From the NCBI RefSeq assembly GCF_002104455.1, contig NZ_NBOC01000026.1, positions 1 through 36,363 on the forward strand: a stretch of DNA of 36,363 nucleotides. Direction: 5' to 3'. The DNA comes from Colwellia chukchiensis (GTDB lineage: Bacteria; Pseudomonadota; Gammaproteobacteria; Enterobacterales; Alteromonadaceae). Of the stretch, positions 16,043-24,272 are shown piece after piece. The translations under genes were made by a program, and so were the position numbers. A model generated the notes under the pieces. That model worked only from the letters and a program-made list of their open reading frames with translations, made no database searches and was not told the DNA's origin. Numbering within the stretch: the stretch's first letter is position 1; each line of letters begins with the position of its first letter.

Positions 16043-17227
16043 TTGATATTTTCTGATGTTGTTATTATTGGCGCCGGTGCCGCAGGGTTAATGGCTGCAG
16101 CTACTGCTGGCTATCGAGGACGCACCGTGACCGTCGTAGACATGGGCAAAAAGCCGGGTCGAAAAATATTAATTTCTGGCGGCGGTCGTTGTAATTTTAC
16201 CAATGAAAACGCCAAAGCTGAAAACTACCTATGCCACAACCCCCATTTTGCCAAGTCAGCCCTGAGCCGTTATAGCGCACAAGACTTTATCGACTTGGTA
16301 GACCGCCATGGTCTGAATTATCACCATAAAACCTTAGGGCAACTGTTTTGCGATCATGGCGCGCAAGACATAGTCGATATTTTGCTGACCGAATGTGAAT
16401 GGGCTGGAGTCAACATAGCCCTGCGCAGCGAAGTGCTTTCGGTTAATAAAAATGCCACCGGCTATGAAGTTATCACCTCAAATGAGCGCTATCAATGTGA
16501 ATCGCTAGTGGTTGCCTCGGGTGGCTTAACTATGCCCAAGCTCGGTGCTAGCCCCATTGGCTATAAAATTGCCGAACAATTTGGTTTAAATGTATTACCG
16601 ACCATGGCGGCACTCGTGCCCTTTACCTTGCACGAGCACGACAAACAGCGCTTTGACGGTTTATCAGGTATTAGCATTGCCACCGAAGTAAGCAGTGAAG
16701 ACGGCACCCGTTTTAAAGAAAACATTTTATTTACTCACCGCGGTTTATCTGGCCCCGCTATTTTGCAAATTTCATCGTTTTGGCGCTCAGGGCAAGCGGT
16801 AACCATTAACTTACTGCCAGAAACCCCAATCACAGAGCTTATCAGACAGTGGCGGGAGCTACATGGTCAAAAGTCCTTAAAAAATATGCTCAGTACTGTG
16901 TTACCTAAACGCTTTATCGACAGCTTGATAAAGCACAAACACATTAGCGATAAAACCCTTAACCAAATCAGTAATGACGATGTTAGCTACCTCGGCCAAT
17001 ACTTACACCAATGGCAAATAAAACCCAATGGCACTGAAGGTTACCGCACCGCCGAAGTCACCTTAGGCGGCGTTGACACCGACGAACTATCATCCAAAAC
17101 TTTCGAAGCAAAAAAAGCCCAAGGCTTATATTTTATTGGTGAAGTGATTGATGTTACCGGTTGGCTAGGGGGTTATAACTTCCAGTTCGCGTGGAGCAGT
17201 GGTGTAGCCTGTGGGCAAGCGGTTTAA
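16043..17227 (+). CDS. NAD(P)/FAD-dependent oxidoreductase, HI0933/YhiN family
   Basis: A 394-aa flavoprotein. The N-terminal dinucleotide-binding motif is GAGAAGLMAAATAG (about 10-23). The family signature KKPGRKILISGGGRCNFTN follows at about 36-54. ASGGLTMPKLGASPIGY lies mid-protein, and the C-terminal VTLGGVDTDEL...GLYFIGEVIDVTGWLGGYNFQFAWSSG region closes the FAD site. The family is widespread, and its physiological substrate is not established as far as I know. The start is TTG at 16043, preceded by AGG about eight bases upstream; no in-frame ATG could preserve the FAD motif. Its stop overlaps the stop of the convergent exporter gene by three bases. Confidence 0.92.
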   Translation: MIFSDVVIIGAGAAGLMAAATAGYRGRTVTVVDMGKKPGRKILISGGGRCNFTNENAKAENYLCHNPHFAKSALSRYSAQDFIDLVDRHGLNYHHKTLGQLFCDHGAQDIVDILLTECEWAGVNIALRSEVLSVNKNATGYEVITSNERYQCESLVVASGGLTMPKLGASPIGYKIAEQFGLNVLPTMAALVPFTLHEHDKQRFDGLSGISIATEVSSEDGTRFKENILFTHRGLSGPAILQISSFWRSGQAVTINLLPETPITELIRQWRELHGQKSLKNMLSTVLPKRFIDSLIKHKHISDKTLNQISNDDVSYLGQYLHQWQIKPNGTEGYRTAEVTLGGVDTDELSSKTFEAKKAQGLYFIGEVIDVTGWLGGYNFQFAWSSGVACGQAV

Positions 17228-17553
17228 TGACTTACCGTTTTTGAAAAAACATTAATAACAATAACGCCCGTCAAAATTAACCCCATACCGAGCACGGCGG
17301 GTAAATCGGGCGTTTCTTCAAATAAAATAGCGCTTATTGCGGCAATTAAAACTATGCCAACGCCAGCCCAAATCGCATAGGCAATACCCACGGAAACCGT
17401 TTTTAATACCAGTGCTAAAAAGTAAAACGATGCAATGTAAGCGATAATACAAACACTGCTTGATGCTGTATTTGTAAAACCGTTTGATTGCTTTAACGCT
17501 AAGGTGCCAATAACCTCAGACACAATAGCCAGTGCTAAATACCAGTAGCCCAT
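17224..17553 (-). CDS. SMR family multidrug exporter, EmrE type
   Basis: A 109-aa small multidrug resistance protein with four membrane helices. It functions as a dimer that exchanges protons for cationic drugs. The membrane-embedded Glu is in YLALAIVSEVIGTLALK (residue 12, equivalent to EmrE E14), and IAYAIWAGVGIVLI contains the Trp equivalent to EmrE W63. Both point to the EmrE/Qac branch rather than guanidinium exporters. I chose ATG 17553 over an upstream frame extension because AAGGA lies six bases before it and the length then fits the family (105-110 aa). The gene is convergent with the flavoprotein gene, with overlapping stop codons, and has no visible regulator. Confidence 0.92.
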   Translation of the reverse strand: MGYWYLALAIVSEVIGTLALKQSNGFTNTASSSVCIIAYIASFYFLALVLKTVSVGIAYAIWAGVGIVLIAAISAILFEETPDLPAVLGMGLILTGVIVINVFSKTVSH

Positions 17554-17633
17554 ACTTATTCCTTCAGAAAATACCACAAGCCAAACCGGCTGGCAGTTTG
17601 ATTAGATATTACGATGATTTTATCTCATAGCTG

Positions 17634-17915
17634 TTAATGAGATCTGCCATTAGCTTTGACTTTACCTTGCTTGGTTTTGTTCAGCGCCAGCTGAGCAGAA
17701 ATGCTTAACACAACACCAGAAATAAGCGTCAACATTGCCACCCCAAACATGGCATTGTCGTGTGCTTTAAAAGCTAGCAGGTAAATACTAAATAAGATAA
17801 AGCACCAGCCAACAAGCACAAAAAGTTTTGCATGTTTTGTAAGCAATCCTGGTGGCTTCACTTTATTCATTCTACGTTGAACAGAGCTTTTACGCTTGTG
17901 CTTTTTGCTGGGCAT
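17634..17915 (-). CDS. Small two-helix membrane protein, uncharacterised
   Basis: A 93-aa protein I do not recognise. A strongly basic N-terminus of about 28 residues (MPSKKHKRKSSVQRR...) precedes two predicted membrane helices, roughly residues 30-48 and 56-78, followed by a basic C-terminal tail (NKTKQGKVKANGRSH). By the positive-inside rule both ends should be cytoplasmic. A good Shine-Dalgarno (AAGGAGAG) precedes ATG 17915, so translation is likely. It lies between the SMR exporter and another small membrane protein on the same strand with gaps of about 80-90 bp. No function is proposed. Confidence 0.7.
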   Translation of the reverse strand: MPSKKHKRKSSVQRRMNKVKPPGLLTKHAKLFVLVGWCFILFSIYLLAFKAHDNAMFGVAMLTLISGVVLSISAQLALNKTKQGKVKANGRSH

Positions 17916-18004
17916 TAGTCTCTCCTTATAACGACAACATTTTTTTATAAGTCGCTCGAAATTGAATAGTGCTAGTAGCTATTATTGTCACAACTTTGCA
18001 GCGA

Positions 18005-18361
18005 CTAATACGACTCATCTAAATGAAATTTATGTAAAATTCGGTGAAAAACAGGCGCTAGTACTATGCTGCTTGTTGCCACATAAATATAGCTAGAAAG
18101 CATGCCGTAAATGCTGGCAAACACCTGCCCAGCGGTAGTTTCGGGTAATATTGACAAACCCAACCCGCTGACTAAGGTAATTGAGGCAACAAACGCGTTA
18201 GTAACTTGCATGTCGTCAAAGTAAATGTGCCCTAAAATACCGATGATCAGGGTGATTAACACCAGTAATATGGCAATCAACACATGAAAAAATAAGCGTT
18301 TTTGAAAGGCTTTTTTCGATGCTAATGGCTTGCTTTTATTTTCATACATGCTGTTACCCAT
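18005..18361 (-). CDS. Small membrane protein with HRxLHxFHLD tail
   Basis: A protein of about 118 aa with three hydrophobic segments: HVLIAILLVLITLIIGILGH, a middle FVASITLVSGLGLSI, and FASIYGMLSSYIYVATSSIVLAP. It ends in FHRILHKFHLDESY. I recall a family of short bacterial membrane proteins with the pattern TTAGKLFAxxYALxxG...LAPxxHRxLHxFHLE that looks like half of a two-helix ion channel without its selectivity filter; this protein fits it, but no function is known to me. The start is uncertain: TTG 18373, ATG 18361 (chosen) or ATG 18349 all give the same membrane part. Confidence 0.7.
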   Translation of the reverse strand: MGNSMYENKSKPLASKKAFQKRLFFHVLIAILLVLITLIIGILGHIYFDDMQVTNAFVASITLVSGLGLSILPETTAGQVFASIYGMLSSYIYVATSSIVLAPVFHRILHKFHLDESY

Positions 18362-18452
18362 TACCTTACGCAAAACTATATAACTATAACGCTTTCAAGT
18401 GTCATTTATTCTTAATATTTTTTTAATTAAAAGCAAGCGTTTAACGGGTGAA

Positions 18453-18689
18453 TTACGTTTTATGGCTACCATCACAAAGCGGTTGTGAGGCCGTTTGTTT
18501 ACAGCCACAAAAAAACACTTTTTTTGTGCTGGGCGCACAGAACATCACAGGTGAAAATTCGCTGCCTTGATGTGAGCCATCGCAAAAAGGCTGTTTATTA
18601 CTTTTACCACAAGCGCACCAAGCATAGGTTTTGCCTTCTGATACGGCAACGGCGAAAGGGGTTTCTGATGCGCGCACTGCATTAGTCAT
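18453..18689 (-). CDS. Double CDGSH iron-sulfur domain protein
   Basis: A 78-aa protein with two CDGSH-type [2Fe-2S] motifs. The first is CACGKSNKQPFCDGSH and the second CGCKQTASQPLCDGSH. Each supplies the three Cys and one His ligand of the mitoNEET fold. Tandem motifs in one short chain resemble the CISD3/Miner2 class. It is cytoplasmic, lacking the membrane anchor of mitoNEET, and probably acts in electron or Fe-S cluster transfer; no partner is evident nearby. Shine-Dalgarno AAGGAG lies eight bases before ATG 18689. A 9-bp inverted repeat lies 40 bp upstream of the start. Confidence 0.93.
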   Translation of the reverse strand: MTNAVRASETPFAVAVSEGKTYAWCACGKSNKQPFCDGSHQGSEFSPVMFCAPSTKKVFFCGCKQTASQPLCDGSHKT

Positions 18690-18728
18690 AATAATTTCTC
18701 CTTAAAGTTAGAAACTAGCCCGACAAAG

Positions 18729-18752
18729 TACTGTTGTGCTGAAACAACAGTA
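18729..18752. repeat. 9-bp perfect inverted repeat upstream of the CDGSH gene
   Basis: TACTGTTGT (18729-18737) and ACAACAGTA (18744-18752) with a 6-nt spacer. It lies 40 bp before the ATG, so it could be a transcription-factor operator or a leader hairpin. It does not match LexA (CTGT-N8-ACAG), because the equivalent spacing is 12. Confidence 0.5.
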
Positions 18753-18994
18753 TTACTATGGCACTTATGGCACTAAGTTGCTACTGAGTGATTAGTGCCT
18801 GTTATTAGTGTTGTGGTAATAGCCAACGCCTAGATAATTTTTACGACTTTAATGTACGCTGCTCTAGTTCACGCGAGTTACGTTAACAACATTTGCTTGA
18901 AAGCCCCAGTGTGCCACTTTATTAACAAGCGTCGCTTGCCGATAACTATACGCGTTAACCGCTTTATTTTTCAGTCCCGCTATCAATGATGGCT

Positions 18995-19024
18995 TGTATC
19001 TAAATGTAATTAAATGTATCTAAA
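18995..19024. repeat. Direct repeat with 20-bp period upstream of the RND operon
   Basis: TGTATCTAAA occurs at 18995-19004 and again at 19015-19024, with exactly 20 bp (about two helical turns) start to start. The pair is about 100 bp before the RND permease start. Such spacing is compatible with two regulator monomers or dimers binding one DNA face. Confidence 0.45.
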
Positions 19025-19125
19025 GTGCGCTTTATCGCAAATTTTTAGCACTTTGCCCTAAGCTTAAACGCATAACAACGCTAAGCAATTTATAATTTGT
19101 TGACCTTAAATATTGGAATACCTGC

Positions 19126-22100
19126 ATGAACTTAACGCGCAACGCCTTAAAAAACCCCGCGGCTATACTGGTCATTGTTGCATTAGTGATGGTGTTTGGC
19201 CTGATGAGCGTTTTCCAACTCCCCATCCAATTAACGCCAGATATTGAACAGCCACAAATCACTATTTCAACCGGTTGGCGTAGTGCCGCACCGGCGGAAA
19301 TGGAATCGGTAATAATTGAGCCAATTGAAAACGTAGTAAAAAATACCCAAGGGGTAACCAAGGTTACTACTAATATTCAACGCGGTTTTGGCAATATCAC
19401 CCTGACCTTTGACGTGGGTGCTGATATGCAGCGCGCCATGCTCGACGTGATTAACAACCTTAATCAAGCGCCGCCGCTACCGTTAGATGCTATAGAGCCG
19501 GTAGTTTCCGCAGGTGGTGGGCGTGGTGGTCCAAATACCGCCTCGTTAATGATCAAAACCTTACCCAACAATCCTGACGAAGACCTAGGTAAATACCAAA
19601 AGTTAATTGAAGACGTGGTGAAGCCGCGTTTTGCGCGAATTCCTGGCATGGGGCAAGTTAATTTAAACAGTTCGCGCCCACGAGAGCTACGCATTACTTT
19701 TGACCCACTGCGCGCCGCGTCTTTAGGGCTATCAATTGCCGACATTAGTGCCACTATTGCCCGTGCCAGTGATGTCTCTGCTGGTGTTGCCAATGTTGGT
19801 CGCCGGCAATATACAGTACGATTTTCCGGGCAATACAACGTTGATAACTTAACCGATATGATCATTGGCTTTAGTGGTGACAGAGCCATTTATTTAAAAG
19901 ATGTAGCGACGGTAGAAAACACCTTAGTTGACCGCTTTGGCTTTAATTTACGCAGCGGTCAACCGTCCTATTATTTCACCTTAAAGCGCCAAAACGATGC
20001 CAACACAGTGGCGTTACTTGATGACATTAATATTGCCATCAAAGAGCTTAACGCGGGCCCAATGCGCGAGGCCGGTTTAGTGATTGAGCTCAGTTTTGAC
20101 TCTTCAGTACATATTCGCAATGCCTTAAAACTTGTGCAGAATAACTTAGGTTTAGGGGTATTATTGGCGTTAATAATTCTTTGGCTATTTTTACGCGGCT
20201 TACGCAATACCTTAATTATTGCCGCTACGATTCCCGTGTCATTAATGGTGTCGTTTATAGCGCTAGCGGCATTTGATCGCAGTTTAAATGTTATTTCCTT
20301 GGCGGGCTTAGCGTTTTCGGTGGGTTTAGTGCTCGATGCCGCCATTATCGTCCAAGAAAACATTGTCAGGTTGCGCAGTTTAGGCATGGAAAATAGCAAA
20401 GCAGTACGTCAAGGCGCGCTACAAGTTACTGGCGCCCTGTTTGCGTCTACCGCCACCAGCGTGGCAATATTTTTACCGATTTTATTTATGAAAGGTATCG
20501 AAGGACAGCTTTTTTCTGACCTAGCGCTAACCTTGTCAATTGCGGTCATTGCCTCCTTAGTCTCGGCAATAACTATTATCCCTATTGCCAGTAAATATTG
20601 TTTAAAAACGGCTGATCGCCCTGATCCCTTTAGCCATTACTGGGAAAAACTCACCAGTTTAGTGATGCGCCTGACCAACTCTAGCGTCAAACGTATTGTC
20701 TGGATCGGCACCTTACTTGGCGGCTCTGTGTTAGTCGTCTTGTTCATGCTGCCTAAAACTGACTTTATGCCGCGCGCGCCCATTGATGGCTTTTTTTATA
20801 GCCTTAATATGCCACCGGGCGGCAATGTTGACTTTATTGAGCATGAGTTTGCCAGTTTAGTCAAAGCGCGGCTAGCGCCGTATTTATCGGGCGAAAAACA
20901 ACCGAAAATTAAAAGTTATAATTTTTATTCTTTCGGCTCTGGCTCTACCGGTGGCTTTATTTATGCCGATGACCCAACCCGCGTTGAAGAGCTAATGCAA
21001 GAAGTTAAAAGCAAGGTTATGGCTAACCTACCTGATACCCAAGTGTTTATGTTTAGAGGCTCGATGATCAATGTCTCAGGCGGGGGTAATGGTCGCACCA
21101 TAGATATTGATATTAAAGGCGCGGATATTGAGCGACTAATGACAGTTGCACAAGCCGGTATCGACGCCATTAATACTCACATGAGTTCAACCACAGCGTT
21201 TCCTAACCCAGGATTAAGCTTATCTGAGCCTGAGTTAAAACTGGTGCCGAATGATCAACGTATTTCGCAAGCCGGCTTAACGCGCCGCGATGTTGCCAAC
21301 GCCATTCGCGCCTACACCAGCGGCCTATTTGTCGGTGAGTATTTTGACGGCAATGACAGAGTCAATATTATTTTGCGCGGCAACCAATGGCAAACCCCTG
21401 ACGAGCTTGCTGCCATGGCGATTCATTCACCTTTAGCTGGGGTACAAACCATAGGTGAGTTGACTGAAATCACCCGTACCGCTGGACCAACAAGACTGAG
21501 ACGAGTAGACGGTAAGCGCACCATCAGCATTCAAGTATCACCGCCTGCTGATATGTCGTTAGAAGAAGCCTTAAGCTTAATTACCGCTAAGGTGCTACCG
21601 TCAATGAACGCACTGCTACCGCCCGATGCGTCAATATTACTCAGTGGCAACGCCAATGAAATGGCTAAAGCTATTAATGACATGCTGAAAAACTTTATCT
21701 TAGCCTTAGTAATTTTATTTTTACTGATGACCGCTTTATTTAAATCAGCCAAAGACAGTTTATTGGTGCTATTAGTGATGCCCATGGCCGTTGCCGGTGG
21801 GGTGTTATCACTGAATATGTTAAATATTTTTACCTTTCAATCGCTTGATTTAATGACCATGATTGGCTTTATTATTTTGCTCGGCTTAGTGGTCAACAAT
21901 GCTATATTATTGGTTGATCAAACCCGCCAAGGCGAACGACTAGGCTTGCCCACTCGCCGCGCCGTTGCCCAAGCGGTAAGAATTCGCGCCCGCCCGGTTT
22001 ATATGAGTACCCTAACCAGTTTGTTTGGCATGTTGCCGTTAATGCTAGTGCCTGGTGTAGGTAGTGAAATTTATCGCGGTTTAGCCGCGGTTATTGTTGG

Positions 22101-22257
22101 CGGTATGGCCATCAGCGCGGTATTTACACTGGTGCTATTTCCAAGCTTATTGCGCCTTGGTGAGGCAAAGTCTACCGGTAGTCCTAATGCTGACCAAGCC
22201 GGTGATAATATTGCCAAACTTAATCCCGAACCGGCACCATTAGCCAGTAATCTCTAA
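19126..22257 (+). CDS. RND efflux pump permease (AcrB-like, HAE1 type)
   Basis: A 1043-aa inner-membrane transporter with the usual 12 membrane helices and two large periplasmic loops (about 32-335 and 555-855). It works as a trimer with the adaptor encoded next and an outer-membrane channel not encoded here. The proton-relay positions are unusual: TM4 reads GLVLDAAIIVQEN (D404 equals AcrB D407, but A405 replaces D408), and TM10 reads GLVVNNAILLVD (N924 replaces K940). The Arg equivalent to AcrB R971 is present (R956). A second glycine-rich loop, SGGGNGR, is at about 651. The start ATG 19126 has GGAA seven bases upstream. The substrate cannot be told. Gene order permease-adaptor is the reverse of acrAB. 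Confidence 0.93.
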   Translation: MNLTRNALKNPAAILVIVALVMVFGLMSVFQLPIQLTPDIEQPQITISTGWRSAAPAEMESVIIEPIENVVKNTQGVTKVTTNIQRGFGNITLTFDVGADMQRAMLDVINNLNQAPPLPLDAIEPVVSAGGGRGGPNTASLMIKTLPNNPDEDLGKYQKLIEDVVKPRFARIPGMGQVNLNSSRPRELRITFDPLRAASLGLSIADISATIARASDVSAGVANVGRRQYTVRFSGQYNVDNLTDMIIGFSGDRAIYLKDVATVENTLVDRFGFNLRSGQPSYYFTLKRQNDANTVALLDDINIAIKELNAGPMREAGLVIELSFDSSVHIRNALKLVQNNLGLGVLLALIILWLFLRGLRNTLIIAATIPVSLMVSFIALAAFDRSLNVISLAGLAFSVGLVLDAAIIVQENIVRLRSLGMENSKAVRQGALQVTGALFASTATSVAIFLPILFMKGIEGQLFSDLALTLSIAVIASLVSAITIIPIASKYCLKTADRPDPFSHYWEKLTSLVMRLTNSSVKRIVWIGTLLGGSVLVVLFMLPKTDFMPRAPIDGFFYSLNMPPGGNVDFIEHEFASLVKARLAPYLSGEKQPKIKSYNFYSFGSGSTGGFIYADDPTRVEELMQEVKSKVMANLPDTQVFMFRGSMINVSGGGNGRTIDIDIKGADIERLMTVAQAGIDAINTHMSSTTAFPNPGLSLSEPELKLVPNDQRISQAGLTRRDVANAIRAYTSGLFVGEYFDGNDRVNIILRGNQWQTPDELAAMAIHSPLAGVQTIGELTEITRTAGPTRLRRVDGKRTISIQVSPPADMSLEEALSLITAKVLPSMNALLPPDASILLSGNANEMAKAINDMLKNFILALVILFLLMTALFKSAKDSLLVLLVMPMAVAGGVLSLNMLNIFTFQSLDLMTMIGFIILLGLVVNNAILLVDQTRQGERLGLPTRRAVAQAVRIRARPVYMSTLTSLFGMLPLMLVPGVGSEIYRGLAAVIVGGMAISAVFTLVLFPSLLRLGEAKSTGSPNADQAGDNIAKLNPEPAPLASNL

Positions 22258-22267
22258 GGAAATCGCT

Positions 22268-23329
22268 ATGTTTTATATGAAAAAAATAATGCTTGTCCTG
22301 TTTATCTTCAGTGCTAGTATTTTACTGATCAAAAGCAGCCAAGCCGCCAATGGCGCGCCAGCCATGCCGGTGATGGTTGATCAAGTAACCCAAGTGGAAT
22401 TAGGGGCAAGCACAGAGTTAATGGCCACCTTACATAGTCGCTCACACCTTGACATTACCGCAGGTGTTAACGGTCGTATCGCTTGGCTCGCAGAGCCTGG
22501 CAGCTTAGTACAACAAGGTGATGTGCTGGTAAAAATGGACCTAACACCACTAAAATTAATGCATTTAGAACAACAAGCACAATTAAAGCGCGCGCAAATC
22601 AACTTGCGCTATTTGCACCAAGAAGTGCAACGTTTAAAAAAATTAAAACAAAGCAACTCAGCCTCACAATTTCAACTGGATCAAACCCAAGCACAATATG
22701 ACTTAGCAAGCACAGATATTGAAATTGCTGATTTAAAATTGCAACAAATTGCCGATCAAATACAAAGAGCCACTGTCACCGCCCCTTTTAATGGCGTGAT
22801 CACTGAGCGCATAGTGCGTGCCGGCAGCGATGTTAATCGCAGTGAAACGCTACTGAAAATTTTGGATACTGAACAACTGGAAGTGCGCGTATATGTGCCG
22901 ATTAAATACCTTGGTTTTGTGCGTAAAGGCCATGAACTCGCCATCAGCGCCAGCGGACAACAGATTAAGGCGGCTATCAGTGCCTTAATCCCCAGTGCCG
23001 ATGCTAAGTCGCAAACCTTTGAAGTACGCATTAACATTCCTAACCACTTAAACGAAGTATGGGCGGCAGGACAGTTAGTGAAAGTAACAGTGCCAACGCA
23101 AGCGGCAACGCCAAGCTTAACCGTACATCGCGACGCATTAATTTTACGCAAAGATGCCACCTATGTGGTAAAAGTAGCCGATGACAATACTGTGCATCGG
23201 CTGCCTGTGGTGGTCAAACAAGGCACTGCTGAGCGGGTGAGTATTGAAGGTGATTTACGCGCGGGCGACAAGGTAGCAATCCGCGGTGCTGAGCGCCTTA
23301 ATGAAGGTCAGAAAGTAATAGTGCAATAA
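22268..23329 (+). CDS. RND efflux pump periplasmic adaptor (membrane fusion protein)
   Basis: A 353-aa adaptor that links the permease to an outer-membrane channel. It has a signal peptide (hydrophobic core about 7-20, likely cleaved after SSQA near 26) without a lipobox. The biotinyl-lipoyl-like half motif is GSLVQQGDVLVKMDL (about 77-91). A helical hairpin with coiled-coil character lies at about 95-165. The returning lipoyl half is VTAPFNGVITERIVRAGSDV. Beta-barrel and membrane-proximal domains follow, ending GAERLNEGQKVIVQ. It starts at ATG 22268, 10 bp after the permease stop, with AAGGAA in the gap, so the two genes are one operon. Confidence 0.92.
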   Translation: MFYMKKIMLVLFIFSASILLIKSSQAANGAPAMPVMVDQVTQVELGASTELMATLHSRSHLDITAGVNGRIAWLAEPGSLVQQGDVLVKMDLTPLKLMHLEQQAQLKRAQINLRYLHQEVQRLKKLKQSNSASQFQLDQTQAQYDLASTDIEIADLKLQQIADQIQRATVTAPFNGVITERIVRAGSDVNRSETLLKILDTEQLEVRVYVPIKYLGFVRKGHELAISASGQQIKAAISALIPSADAKSQTFEVRINIPNHLNEVWAAGQLVKVTVPTQAATPSLTVHRDALILRKDATYVVKVADDNTVHRLPVVVKQGTAERVSIEGDLRAGDKVAIRGAERLNEGQKVIVQ

Positions 23330-23514
23330 TAAAGTGTTCGCCATGAGTTGCTAAGTCGCGTGAAAAGTTATCTAAAACTGGTGTCTGTTGCACACAAATG
23401 ATATAAACGCGCTTAGCAAAGGCGCCTGCCTACCGGCAATTAACTGAACGATAACTTAAGGCTGTTACTGACAACTACGGCATTTAATGCCAAGGTTATC
23501 AGCACTGACATAAA

Positions 23515-24147
23515 ATGAATTTAACCGTAGAATTTAAGCAAGCAGAAATTAAAAGTACATTCGACTGGCAAATTGTACAAGAAGTAAATGTGAAAAATGA
23601 CGATGATCAGGTTATTGCCAAGGCAGAGCTTGAAATCATCACCTTAAATAAACACCGCGGTGCCGAGCAAAGCTGTGAGTTGTTGCAACAACAAGGGGTA
23701 ACCGACTGGGAAGTGCCATTAAGTTTGTTTTTTAAAAAACAAAATATAAGCGCCGACTTAGTTGATGTATTACAAGCTAAGGTCGACACCAAAGCCAAAG
23801 ATCATATCTTAATTGAAGCCATCAGCGTCTTACCGAGTTACCGTAAACAAGGTGTTGCCAAGTATTTACTGACCGCCATTGCCCAGCATTTCCCAAAAGT
23901 GCAATCGATAACGGTATTAAGTATGCCAATGCAGATGTTCGTCGATGCCCAAGATTGTGATACTGAAGCCAATAAAGCATATTATCAAGCACTGAATTTA
24001 GGCCAAGACGACTTAAGCCCTGAGCAATTAACAGCGTTTTTTCAGCAGTCTGGCTTTAGCCATTTAGCGATTGACGATAGTGCATTAGAGGCACCATTAC
24101 CATTTAAAGTGTTTATCGCCAGCCCAACTACACTCTTAGCAAGTTAA
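23515..24147 (+). CDS. GNAT-like acetyltransferase, uncharacterised
   Basis: A 210-aa protein. The segment AISVLPSYRKQGVAKYLLTAIAQHF (about 102-126) matches GNAT motif A, with Q/RxxGxA binding the acetyl-CoA pyrophosphate, and the following strand VQSITVLSMPMQMF fits motif B. The N-terminal 90 residues contain an acidic stretch (NVKNDDDQ) and no recognised domain; the C-terminus reads SGFSHLA, typical of the last GNAT strand. The acceptor substrate is unknown. The start ATG 23515 has no strong Shine-Dalgarno. The gene stands alone between the pump operon and the DUF885 gene. Confidence 0.7.
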   Translation: MNLTVEFKQAEIKSTFDWQIVQEVNVKNDDDQVIAKAELEIITLNKHRGAEQSCELLQQQGVTDWEVPLSLFFKKQNISADLVDVLQAKVDTKAKDHILIEAISVLPSYRKQGVAKYLLTAIAQHFPKVQSITVLSMPMQMFVDAQDCDTEANKAYYQALNLGQDDLSPEQLTAFFQQSGFSHLAIDDSALEAPLPFKVFIASPTTLLAS

Positions 24148-24209
24148 CGCATTTATCCGACACATCAAAACGCCGTAAGCTAGGTGATTTTGCTAAAATA
24201 ACATATGCT

Positions 24210-24262
24210 TAATAGATGACTATGGCAAGGCATTTGCTCGTCTTGCCAATCTTTATCTATTA
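24210..24262 (+). promoter_or_regulatory. Two-tier hairpin in the leader of the DUF885 gene
   Basis: Outer arms TAATAGAT (24210-24217) and ATCTATTA (24255-24262) enclose inner arms GGCAAG (24224-24229) and CTTGCC (24242-24247). The right outer arm overlaps the Shine-Dalgarno TAGG (24261-24264), so folding could hide the ribosome binding site. A weak TAAAAT -10 lies at 24194-24199, which would start the transcript just before the hairpin. Confidence 0.45.
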
Positions 24263-24272
24263 GGTATTGCTT

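Larger units (their letters stand above)
18690..19125. other. Divergent intergenic region between the CDGSH and RND genes
   Basis: 436 bp without a gene. Visible structure: the inverted repeat 18729-18752 near the CDGSH gene, a tandem TATGGCACT (18757-18765, 18767-18775, 10-bp period), and the 20-bp-period direct repeat near the RND gene. No tRNA or small ORF with a ribosome binding site was found. Confidence 0.5.
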
